Assembly (NCBI RefSeq): GCF_006717045.1
Contig: NZ_VFPH01000003.1
Location: forward strand, 1-64,000
Length of the DNA: 64,000 nt
DNA from: Pseudonocardia cypriaca
GTDB taxonomy: Bacteria; Actinomycetota; Actinomycetes; Mycobacteriales; Pseudonocardiaceae
Direction of reading: 5' to 3'
The position numbers were made by a program, and so were the translations under genes. Within the stretch, counting starts at the first letter, position 1; every line of letters starts with the position of its first letter. Shown piece by piece: positions 1-7,251 of this stretch. A model generated the notes under the pieces. It was not told the origin of the DNA, ran no database searches, and worked only from the letters and a program-made list of their open reading frames with translations.

Positions 1-251
1 TCGGTGCGGGCGGTGAGCATCAGCACCGGGAGGTCCGGATCGTCGAGGCGCACGCGCCGGCAGACCTCGAGGCCGTCCATCCCGGGCAGGCCCAGGTCGA
101 GCACGAGCAGGTCCACCTGGCCGCGCCGCACGCGCTCGAGCGCGGCGGCGCCGTCGGTGGCGACCTCGACGGCGTACCCCTCACGCTGGAGCGCCCGGGA
201 CAGGGGCTCGGCGATCGCGGCGTCGTCCTCGGCCAGCAGGACGGTGGTCAC
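1..251 (-). CDS. Response regulator, receiver domain (partial, C-terminus outside window)
   Basis: The minus-strand reading frame starts at GTG 251-249 (MTTVLLAEDD...) and runs off the left edge. The visible 83 residues are the first part of a CheY-like receiver domain. They include the acidic pair in LLAEDD at the end of strand beta-1, the phospho-acceptor Asp in LLVLDLGLPGMDG, and the conserved Thr in VLMLTART. The output domain is not visible; an OmpR/PhoB-type winged helix is the usual partner but that is inference. The gene lies 62 bp downstream of, and co-directional with, the thiopeptide genes. It could be a cluster regulator or the edge of an unrelated two-component system. Confidence 0.85.
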   Translation of the reverse strand, partial: MTTVLLAEDDAAIAEPLSRALQREGYAVEVATDGAAALERVRRGQVDLLVLDLGLPGMDGLEVCRRVRLDDPDLPVLMLTART

Positions 252-313
252 CGGATCAGCCTATCCCCCGCCGGAAGCGCGGCCGGGCGCCGCGACGACG
301 CCGTTCGGGGCCG

Positions 314-1399
314 CTACACCGCCTCCCCGACGAACCCGGCGACGAGGTCGAACGCGGAGACGCCGTACACCTCCTCGACGGCGTTCGCGGCGACGTGGCA
401 GGTGCGCAGCCGCTCGTACGGCGTCAGTCCCATGCGGCTGATCTGCAGGTAGGTGTTGTTGAGCGCGAACCGGTAGAGCTGGAAGTAGTGCGCGTTGAAC
501 ACCTCTTCGCGGTACCGGGCGCTGTTGAACATCAGGTTGTGGAAGTCGGTGCGGGGCGGGCCGTCCGCCGTGGGAGCGCCCACCCTCGGGAAGAGCCTGT
601 CCTCCCTGACGAGGGCGGCCGCCCGGCGCGCGAACCGGCGCGCGATGTCGGCCCACTCGCGGACGAACGGCACGGGCTCGCCGTCCGGCGTGCCCTCCAG
701 CGTCGCGATCACGTCCCGGACCCGTCCCGTGAGGACGTCGCGGCGTTCCCGGTAGTGGGCGTCGAACCGCGCCCTGGTGCCGTCGGGGTCCTTGCTGCAG
801 AACAGGAACCCCTCTGCGTGGGAGCGGTACGAGATGAACGCGTGCTCGATCGGCGGCGCGACGGTGTGGGACGCCGCCAGCATCAGACCGAGGCTCAGCA
901 GCTCCTTCGAGTCGGCGCCGGACCGCGCGTGCTCGAGCATCTCGAACAGCAGCGCGGTTCCGGCCGCCGCGTGGTCGGCGACCAGCTCGGCGACGTCCCG
1001 GTTGCCGAGCACCTCGACGCGTGCGTCGTACGGCGGGTACTGCAGCGAGTTGTCCGGGAACCAGGGGCTCAGCGGGCCGGACTCCTGCTCGTAGTCGGCG
1101 AGCATCCGGTGGGTGGGCAGCTCGGCCCTCTCGTCCAGCTGCGAGGTCGACGGGTGGGAGCGCAGGTAGCCACCCACGGTCCGCTCGACGGTCGGCCGCA
1201 CCACGTCGCGCCACGACTCCGGGTCGGTGTGGACGTGCAGCCGCAGGTGCGGCCCCCGCCGCCAGTGCCGCACCACGTACGCGCGGTCGACCGCCGGACG
1301 CAGCTCGTCGAGCAGGGGCCGGACCGCGTCGAGGATCAGGGCGTCCTTGTCCAGCTCGTAGTAGTAGATGTGGGCGCTGTGCCACGCGGCGGTGGGCAT
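314..1399 (-). CDS. Thiopeptide pyridine synthase-type protein (TbtD-like, LanB C-terminal domain family)
   Basis: This 361-residue protein is of the stand-alone 'thiopeptide-type bacteriocin biosynthesis' family (SpaB C-terminal/TIGR03891). It opens WHSAHIYYYELDKDALILDA, followed by VVRHWRRGPHLRLHV, and contains ISYRSHAEGF and FHNLMFNSARYREEVF. These are features I associate with the formal [4+2] cycloaddition enzymes (TbtD/LazC type), which build the central pyridine from two dehydroalanines and eject the leader peptide. ATG 1399 follows GAGGAG, and the upstream gene stops at 1402, so the two are coupled. An alternative GTG lies at 1405. The assignment as synthase rather than eliminase rests on its longer length and N-terminal pattern; swapping the roles of this gene and its neighbour is the main alternative. 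Confidence 0.8.
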   Translation of the reverse strand: MPTAAWHSAHIYYYELDKDALILDAVRPLLDELRPAVDRAYVVRHWRRGPHLRLHVHTDPESWRDVVRPTVERTVGGYLRSHPSTSQLDERAELPTHRMLADYEQESGPLSPWFPDNSLQYPPYDARVEVLGNRDVAELVADHAAAGTALLFEMLEHARSGADSKELLSLGLMLAASHTVAPPIEHAFISYRSHAEGFLFCSKDPDGTRARFDAHYRERRDVLTGRVRDVIATLEGTPDGEPVPFVREWADIARRFARRAAALVREDRLFPRVGAPTADGPPRTDFHNLMFNSARYREEVFNAHYFQLYRFALNNTYLQISRMGLTPYERLRTCHVAANAVEEVYGVSAFDLVAGFVGEAV

Positions 1400-1401
1400 G
1401 C

Positions 1402-2370
1402 TCACTCCTCCTCGTCGAGGCCGTTGAGTGCGGCGGCGGCCATCCCGGCGATCTGCACCTCGGCGGCGCCGTGCACGCCGAGGCGGTTGAACAGCAGGTG
1501 GGTGCAGCGGAGCACGACGGCAGCGGCCGGACGGGTCGCGGGCGCGGCGCAGGCGGCGAGGTGCCCGAGGGGGGACGCGGTCTCGCTCGGCGCGAAGCTG
1601 CCGTTCAGTGCCGCGGTGGCGAACGTCTGGTGCAGTGCCCGCACCGACCGCAGCCACGTCGCCAGCTCCCCGCCCAGCCCGGTCGCCGCGTCGGCGTTCG
1701 CGGCGGCCCAGAACCGCCGCGCCTGCTCGCGCAGGCGGGGGGTGGCGCCGACGCCGTCCGGTCGTGGCAGCCGGCGCGCGGCGTCGGCGGCACGGGGCTC
1801 GCACACCGCCACGGCGAGCATGAGCGCGGCCAGCGCGACCGCCCTGCGCCGATCCATCGCAAGCCCTCCTCGCAGGAGGCGCAGTGCGAGCGCGCTCGAC
1901 TCGGCGAAATGCGCCTCGGCCGCGGCGAGCGCCGCCCGTTCCCCGTACACCGCCGACTCCGGCCGGTAGGGGACGAGCTCGACCGAGTCCACCGCCCGGA
2001 CGCGGTCGTCGTACTCGGCGAGGCGCTCGGCCCGCGCCCAGCGCGCGGCGACCTCGCGGTAGGCATCGACCACGTCTGCTGGCGCAGGACCGGCGGGGCG
2101 GCTGCGCAGGTGCCGGGCGCAGCGCTCGACGACCCGCGCGCTGACCTCCTCGGCGTGCTCCGGTGCGGCGGGCCGCACCCTCAGGCGCAGGTGCGGCCCG
2201 CCCTCCCAGTAGCGCAGGAAGAACCAGGAGCCCAGCGTTCCCGCCGAGGACAGCTCGTCGACCAGTGGCCCGACCGCCTCGACGAGGACGGCGTCGAGGT
2301 CGCCGCGGTGGAACACGTGGATGCTGACCCACTCCCGCTGCGAGCGGGGCGGCACGAGGGTGTCAGGCAT
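1402..2370 (-). CDS. Thiopeptide Ser/Thr-glutamate elimination protein (TbtC-like)
   Basis: This 322-residue stand-alone LanB C-terminal (elimination) domain begins with WVSIHVFHRGDLDAVLVEA and continues with FFLRYWEGGPHLRLRV, the family signature. In split thiopeptide dehydratases this partner removes glutamate from glutamylated Ser to leave dehydroalanine. ATG 2370 overlaps the stop of the upstream glutamyltransferase gene (TGA 2365-2363) by 8 bases, consistent with translational coupling and joint function on the same peptide. The next gene, 2 bp downstream, is a paralogue that probably makes the pyridine. The function is family-based inference; no single catalytic residue was verified. 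Confidence 0.82.
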   Translation of the reverse strand: MPDTLVPPRSQREWVSIHVFHRGDLDAVLVEAVGPLVDELSSAGTLGSWFFLRYWEGGPHLRLRVRPAAPEHAEEVSARVVERCARHLRSRPAGPAPADVVDAYREVAARWARAERLAEYDDRVRAVDSVELVPYRPESAVYGERAALAAAEAHFAESSALALRLLRGGLAMDRRRAVALAALMLAVAVCEPRAADAARRLPRPDGVGATPRLREQARRFWAAANADAATGLGGELATWLRSVRALHQTFATAALNGSFAPSETASPLGHLAACAAPATRPAAAVVLRCTHLLFNRLGVHGAAEVQIAGMAAAALNGLDEEE

Positions 2371-4897
2371 CCGCCGCCACCTCCAGGACGTACTCGGTGA
2401 CCCGCCGCCCGTGCGCCCCGTAGCGGGGGGCAGCAGCGAGGCCGGGGAGCACCTCCTCGAAGGCGACCACCTCGCCCGCGCCGAGGTGGCGCGCCGACCG
2501 GTCGAAGGCACCGAGCAGGAGAGGGCTTGCCGCGTCGAGGTAGAGCGGCTTGTGCGCCTTGTCCCAGCTGCGCCCACCCAGGGTGCGGACGAAGCAGCGC
2601 TGCGGGAGGTCGTGACGGTGCCGCCAGTGCGCGAACCGCAACAGGAACCCGGCGTCGGTCTCCCCCTTGGCCCGCCGCGGCAGCTCGGTGGCGGGGACGC
2701 ACGCGACGGCCCGCGCCAGCACGAGCCTGCCAAGCTCCAGCCGCGGCCTGCGACGTACGCCGTCGACGGCGGGGCCGAGGCCGACGGTGCCGAGCTGCAC
2801 GTGCGGGACGAACGCCGTCTGCGCCTCGCCGAACACCCGGACCATGAACCGCAGCGCGGGCGGCAGCAGCTGCTCGACGAGCATGCCCAGGGCGAGCGGG
2901 AGCACCTCGGCTCCCTCGGCGGTGCGCAGCACGAGCCGGCCGCGCTCCGCGTCGTACCCGACGGCGAGCTCGTGCAGCGCGATCCCGCCGTCCGCCTCCA
3001 CGCCCGGGTAGCGGATGGCGTGCGGGACGGCCGCGGACCGCACGTTGAGCGTGGTGCCGAAGGCGGCGGGGCACTCCGCGAGCAGGAGCGAGCCCGGCGC
3101 CGGAGCCGCCCGCAGCGGCGGGACGTCCTCGCCGTGCACGGAGAGGAGGTGGTGGATCCGGCTGGTCCCCCAGCCGTGGCCGGTGCGGACCGCGTTGACG
3201 ACGAGCCGTGGGCCGTCCGGGGCTCCGGCCTCCTGACCGAAGCACGAGACCGACCGCGGCGCCCGCACCGGGGACGGCCACGATGCGGCCAGCCGCTCGA
3301 CGTCCGCGGGGTCGACCTCGATGGTCCCGTCGCCGCGCCGAGGGCCGTCGAACAGCGTCTGCAGTGCGGCCGTGCGCAGCTCGGCCAGCGGCTCGGGCAG
3401 CGGGTGGTCGGTGGTGTGCAGCTCGCGGTAGCAGTCGAGGAACCCGACGGTCGCCCCGGCGCCGAACCGGGCGCGGAATGCGGCGGCCGCCCCGGCCGCT
3501 GCGGCGAGGTGCGGGTCGGTGATCGCGAGGAACCTGCGTAGGACGTCGAGGTCCGCGAGCACGGGCTGCCACGCCGACGACCGGGCGTTCACCACTGGCC
3601 CGGCGACGACCGCGTTCTCCCGGACGAGCTCCTTGTCGGGCACCGTGCCCTGCCGCCGCGGCGCGAGCCGCCCCGCCAGCGCCTCGATCTGCGAATGGAC
3701 GGTGCGCAGCCGCCGTGCCCGGGCAGCGGCGTCGGGCAGCCCCGGATACCCGGTGACGGCGGCCCGCAGGTCCTCCAGCGCGGCGCCCACGGCGGCGGCG
3801 AACGGCCCGGCACCGCTGCCGGCGAGCCACGCGATGATGCCGGCGAGCGGATCGGCGTCCTGGTCGCGGAACGGGCGTACCCGCTCGAGGAGCCCGACGG
3901 TGACCAGATCGTCCACCCAGGCACGGCACCGGTGTTCTGGCTCGCCGGTCACCGCCTCCAGCCGCCCGACCACCTCCCCCACCGCGGGCTGCGCCGCAGC
4001 CAGGTCCCAGACGATCCGCAGCGCGTCGGTGAATGCGGCGTCCGCCACCGGTTCGCCCGGGCCTGCGGCGAGGAACCGGACGCGCCCGTCCACCTCCGTC
4101 GCGCTCGGGTTGCGGCGCACCTGCACGTGGTCGCGCAGCTCGGCACGCAGTGCCAGCGCGGACCAGATGCCCTCCACCGTGTGGCGGTCGAGCTCGGGGA
4201 CGCCGTGCCAGCGCAGATCGGCGATCGGCTCGACGGCCGCGCCCGTGGCCACCCAGCGTCCGAGCCCGCTGAACCCGAAGGACGCGTACGGGCTGGTCTT
4301 CGCCGCAGCCCGGGCCAGGTACTTCACCGCGCGCAGCAACGAGGAGCGGCGCAGCTCCTTCCCGTTGTCGACCCAGTCGCCGACGGCCGCGGCGAGGCTC
4401 GCGCTGCCCAGGACGAGCCCGAAGCGGAACGCGGGCTCGGCGACCGCCTTGCGGAGCTCGCTCGTCGCCCGGGCGGTCTCCTCCGCGACGAGCTCGGACA
4501 GGCCCGCGACCTGCTCGTCGGCCAGTGCGCGCCGGGCGAGCCACGCGTCCACGCGGGCCGCCACCTCCGCCGGGAGCGCCGCCCGCGCCTGCGGCGACCA
4601 GGCGCGCGGCCCGGGTGGCCGGAGCTGGTGGACGGCCCGCCGGAGCGCGACGAGCTGCGACCTGGTGCTGCCCTCCGGGACACCGCCGATCACCGCGTGG
4701 AGGAGGTCGCACAGCTCGGCGGCGTCGGCACGCAGCCCGTCGGTGGTCTCGACGTGCTCGGCGACGGCGGTGGCGCAGGAGCGACCGGTCAGCGCCTCCA
4801 GCTCCTCGGCGGCCGCCCCCGCCACGCGGACGCCGAACGTCGGCGACGCGATCCAGCCGGGACCGGACGGGGTGGGGTCCTCCGGTGCTCGCGACAC
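2363..4897 (-). CDS. Lantibiotic dehydratase N-terminal domain protein (TbtB-like glutamyl-tRNA-dependent Ser glutamylase)
   Basis: This 844-residue protein has the length and content of the isolated N-terminal (glutamylation) part of a split LanB dehydratase. Family-like stretches include RAVKYLARAAAKTSPYASFG near the N-terminus, GHGWGTSRIHHLL, and a C-terminal LRFAHWRHRHDLPQRCFVR. It would use glutamyl-tRNA(Glu) to activate Ser/Thr side chains of the precursor peptide in the cytoplasm, with the next gene product completing elimination. GTG 4897 has GGAGG upstream (GGAGGGACC-GTG). The N-terminus carries no signal or membrane segment. It lies 89 bp after the precursor gene, the first of three coupled minus-strand biosynthesis genes. 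Confidence 0.88.
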   Translation of the reverse strand: MSRAPEDPTPSGPGWIASPTFGVRVAGAAAEELEALTGRSCATAVAEHVETTDGLRADAAELCDLLHAVIGGVPEGSTRSQLVALRRAVHQLRPPGPRAWSPQARAALPAEVAARVDAWLARRALADEQVAGLSELVAEETARATSELRKAVAEPAFRFGLVLGSASLAAAVGDWVDNGKELRRSSLLRAVKYLARAAAKTSPYASFGFSGLGRWVATGAAVEPIADLRWHGVPELDRHTVEGIWSALALRAELRDHVQVRRNPSATEVDGRVRFLAAGPGEPVADAAFTDALRIVWDLAAAQPAVGEVVGRLEAVTGEPEHRCRAWVDDLVTVGLLERVRPFRDQDADPLAGIIAWLAGSGAGPFAAAVGAALEDLRAAVTGYPGLPDAAARARRLRTVHSQIEALAGRLAPRRQGTVPDKELVRENAVVAGPVVNARSSAWQPVLADLDVLRRFLAITDPHLAAAAGAAAAFRARFGAGATVGFLDCYRELHTTDHPLPEPLAELRTAALQTLFDGPRRGDGTIEVDPADVERLAASWPSPVRAPRSVSCFGQEAGAPDGPRLVVNAVRTGHGWGTSRIHHLLSVHGEDVPPLRAAPAPGSLLLAECPAAFGTTLNVRSAAVPHAIRYPGVEADGGIALHELAVGYDAERGRLVLRTAEGAEVLPLALGMLVEQLLPPALRFMVRVFGEAQTAFVPHVQLGTVGLGPAVDGVRRRPRLELGRLVLARAVACVPATELPRRAKGETDAGFLLRFAHWRHRHDLPQRCFVRTLGGRSWDKAHKPLYLDAASPLLLGAFDRSARHLGAGEVVAFEEVLPGLAAAPRYGAHGRRVTEYVLEVAADA

Positions 4898-4986
4898 GGT
4901 CCCTCCGGCGGCAGTGGTCGGGTGAGGGGCGGGCCGCGCGCGGCCGAGGGGACGGACGCGCGCGGCCCTGATCAGGTCGGACCGAC

Positions 4987-5202
4987 TCAGATCTCGACGC
5001 CCTCGTCGGGCATGTCGATCGAGGAGCCGGCCGTCACGTGGCAGCTGGTGCTCAGGCCGCCCGGGCAGTTGCACCAGCAGGAGGCCCCCAGCTCCGGCGC
5101 GCCGTGCCCGTAGGCGACGGCGTCCAGCGAGCCAGCTGGGACGACCTCGACGGTGTCGACCACGAGACCGGTGAGGTCGAGGGACGGCTTGTGCTCGCTC
5201 AC
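4987..5202 (-). CDS. Thiopeptide precursor peptide (TbtA-like leader; novel core)
   Basis: This 71-residue peptide starts at GTG 5202 behind GAGGAAGG. The leader (about residues 1-40) contains LDLTGLVVDTVEVV and ends GHGAPELGA, close to the AGHGMTEVGA junction I recall from the thiomuracin precursor TbtA. The core begins SCWCNCPGGLSTSC at Ser41 and continues with HVTAGSSIDMPDEGVEI. It holds four Cys (42, 44, 46, 54) for thiazoles and Ser41/51/53 as candidate dehydroalanines. Thirty-one residues after the junction is long for a thiopeptide core, so an acidic C-terminal follower may be removed. The gene heads the minus-strand biosynthetic run. An in-frame ATG at 5244 would add 14 unlikely residues (MWREPRHTRG...). 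Confidence 0.9.
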   Translation of the reverse strand: MSEHKPSLDLTGLVVDTVEVVPAGSLDAVAYGHGAPELGASCWCNCPGGLSTSCHVTAGSSIDMPDEGVEI

Positions 5203-5258
5203 TTGGTATTCCCTTCCTCGGGTGTGACGTGGCTCGCGCCACATCGATCGCAGCGTAA

Positions 5259-5275
5259 GGATCGTTCAACGATCC
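5259..5275. promoter_or_regulatory. Perfect palindrome in the divergent thiopeptide promoter region
   Basis: GGATCGTTCAACGATCC is an 8-bp perfect inverted repeat about one central base. It lies in the 159-bp gap between the precursor gene (start 5202, minus) and the leader-binding protein gene (start 5362, plus). Reading the minus strand, TTGAAC inside it could be a -35 element with a -10 about 17 bp on toward the precursor. This position fits an operator controlling one or both arms. A second small hairpin, GTGGC-TCGC-GCCAC (5230-5243), lies in the precursor 5' leader. The regulator is unknown. Confidence 0.5.
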
Positions 5276-5361
5276 AGCAAGGGGTCGATTCTCGAAGGGG
5301 ATCGCGCTACGTTGACCTGCGCCGGTCGTGCGGATGCGACCTGCGGGAGGAGGTCCCGGCG

Positions 5362-7251
5362 ATGCGACCGCTGCTGCGCGACCACGTCTGGTACGTCAGC
5401 GCACCGGACGGGGCGTACGTCCACGGTCTCGGCGGCGCCTGCACCCTCACGGGCAGCCACACCTACGAGCTGCTGGACCGGGTTGCCCCCCACCTCACCG
5501 GCGAGCAGACCCTCGACCAGCTCGTCGCCGGGCTCCCCGACCGGCAGCAGACGGCCGTCCGGGACCTGGTCGAGGCGCTCGCCGCGCAGCAGTTCGTCGT
5601 CGACGCGGGGAACGAGGACCGGCCGCACACCCTCACCGCGGGCGAGCTGAGCACCTACGCGGCGGAGATCGCGTTCATCCGGTTCGGGCTCGACTCCGCC
5701 GAACGGCGCTTCCAGCAGCTGCGCGAGGCGCGGATCGGCCTGGTCGGGGACGGCCCCGTGCTCGGCGAGCTGCTCCGCGCCGGCGTGTGGTCGGGCTGGC
5801 GCCACACCCGGGTGGTCGCTGCCGCCGCGGACGTCGACTCCCTCCTGGCCACGCCCCGCCGCGACGACCTGCAGGAGATCCGGGTCGACCCCGCCGACGG
5901 ACCGCTCGATGCCTGGCTGCCCGGGCTGGTCCGGGACCTCGACGTCGTGCTGCAGGTCAGCGGGGACGCGAGCCGCGCGGATTTGATCACCGTCGCGCGC
6001 GAGTGCCACCGCACCGGCACGCCGCTCGGCCAGCTGCTCGTCGACCGGGCCGAGGCGTGGATGGTGCCGGTGGGCCCTGCGGCGGAAACGGCCGCCGAGT
6101 CGTGCTGGCGACGCCTGGCGCCCCCGCCCCGGACCGAGGACGACTGGCTGCTCGGGCCGGTCCCCGGCCTCGTCGCCGCGCAGCTCGCGCTCTCCTGCAC
6201 GAGCCACCTGACCGGCCTCGACACGCTCCCCGCACCGGACCGCCCTCCCGGCGTGCCGGTGCTGATCGGCACCGACCTGCGCACCCTCGTGACCCGCATC
6301 CACCGGGTGTCGGTCCACCCCCGGGCCGAGGCGCGCGAGCGGTCTCCGGAGGCGGCTCCCGAGGAGCGGATCGGCGGGCCGGCCGTCGACGGTGCCGCGC
6401 TGCTGGACACCGCCGCCGACCTCGTCGACGCCCGCACCGGGCTGCTCAGGTCGCTGGCCGAGGACGAGCTCGTCCAGGTTCCGCTCGCGGTCTGTCGCGC
6501 CCGGGTCGCCGACCCCGGCCCGGTCCTGCCGGCGTGGGTGCAGCCGCCTGCGGTGTACGGATGGGGCGCCGACCGGCGGGCCGCGCGCCTGCGTGCCCTC
6601 CTCGCCGGGCTGGCCGTCAACGGGTCGCTGACGGCGCCGGCGAACCCCGGTGACCTCTGGGGCGTCGACCCGATCAGCGGCGCCCGGCACCGCGTCCGCG
6701 CGCTACCGGCCCCGGTGGTGCCCTTCCAGCCGCCCGTCGGCGCCGCGGCCGCGCTGTCGTGGGACGACGCCGTCGTCACCGGTCTGCGCGACCACTGCGA
6801 GGCGATCCTGCGCGGCGACGATCGACCCGACCGAGCGGTGGTCGACCTCCCGGCGCTCGTGGCCGAGACCGACGACGCTCGCGTGGCCGAGCTGCACGAC
6901 CTCCTGCGCATCGCCGGGCTGGACGTCCGCGTCGAGGACCTCGGCGACCGCCTCAAGCTCCCCGCGTTCTCGATGCGGGCCGGGACCGGCCTCCGGGCCA
7001 CCGTGTGCGCGACCACCGTCGCGGACGCGCTGCACGACGGCCTCGAACGCCTGCTGCTCCAGTGGCAGACCGGTCTGCACCCGGGCCGGGCACTCGCCCC
7101 GGCCCGCACCGGGGACGGCTCGGGGATCCCGGAGCTCGTGGAGGCGCTGCAGCGGCACGGGCACGTCCCCGTCGTCGTCCCCACCGCGCACGACCCCGCA
7201 CTGCGGGAGCACCTGGGGCACGTCGTGCAGGTGGTGCTGCACGGTGACTGA
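5362..7251 (+). CDS. TOMM/thiopeptide leader-binding protein (ocin-ThiF/RRE-type, TbtF-like)
   Basis: This 629-residue protein starts at ATG 5362 behind GGGAGGAGG. Its first ~90 residues (VWYVSAPDGAYVHG, then HTYELLDRVAPHLTGEQTL) look like the RRE (RiPP recognition element) region of the ocin-ThiF-like partner that presents the leader peptide to the YcaO enzyme. The rest resembles a degenerate E1/ThiF fold (RIGLVGDGPVLGELLRAG). It would work with the YcaO protein to form thiazolines from core Cys. It is the first gene of the plus-strand arm; its TGA 7249-7251 overlaps the YcaO GTG start at 7244. Assignment rests on context and N-terminal pattern more than on a decisive motif. Confidence 0.82.
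   Translation: MRPLLRDHVWYVSAPDGAYVHGLGGACTLTGSHTYELLDRVAPHLTGEQTLDQLVAGLPDRQQTAVRDLVEALAAQQFVVDAGNEDRPHTLTAGELSTYAAEIAFIRFGLDSAERRFQQLREARIGLVGDGPVLGELLRAGVWSGWRHTRVVAAAADVDSLLATPRRDDLQEIRVDPADGPLDAWLPGLVRDLDVVLQVSGDASRADLITVARECHRTGTPLGQLLVDRAEAWMVPVGPAAETAAESCWRRLAPPPRTEDDWLLGPVPGLVAAQLALSCTSHLTGLDTLPAPDRPPGVPVLIGTDLRTLVTRIHRVSVHPRAEARERSPEAAPEERIGGPAVDGAALLDTAADLVDARTGLLRSLAEDELVQVPLAVCRARVADPGPVLPAWVQPPAVYGWGADRRAARLRALLAGLAVNGSLTAPANPGDLWGVDPISGARHRVRALPAPVVPFQPPVGAAAALSWDDAVVTGLRDHCEAILRGDDRPDRAVVDLPALVAETDDARVAELHDLLRIAGLDVRVEDLGDRLKLPAFSMRAGTGLRATVCATTVADALHDGLERLLLQWQTGLHPGRALAPARTGDGSGIPELVEALQRHGHVPVVVPTAHDPALREHLGHVVQVVLHGD

Noticed and set aside
314..2332. A 672-codon minus-strand frame that would fuse the pyridine synthase with an N-terminal extension
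   Set aside because: The upstream part is out of frame with the eliminase gene, Arg-rich and without motifs; ATG 1399 with GAGGAG explains the real gene.
314..2370. Class I lanthipeptide cluster
   Set aside because: The dehydratase is split in the thiopeptide manner, there is no LanC cyclase, and YcaO, SagB and a pyridine synthase-type protein are present.
4987..5244. Longer precursor start at ATG 5244
   Set aside because: It would add an Arg-rich segment unlike known leaders, while GTG 5202 has a good ribosome-binding site at normal spacing.
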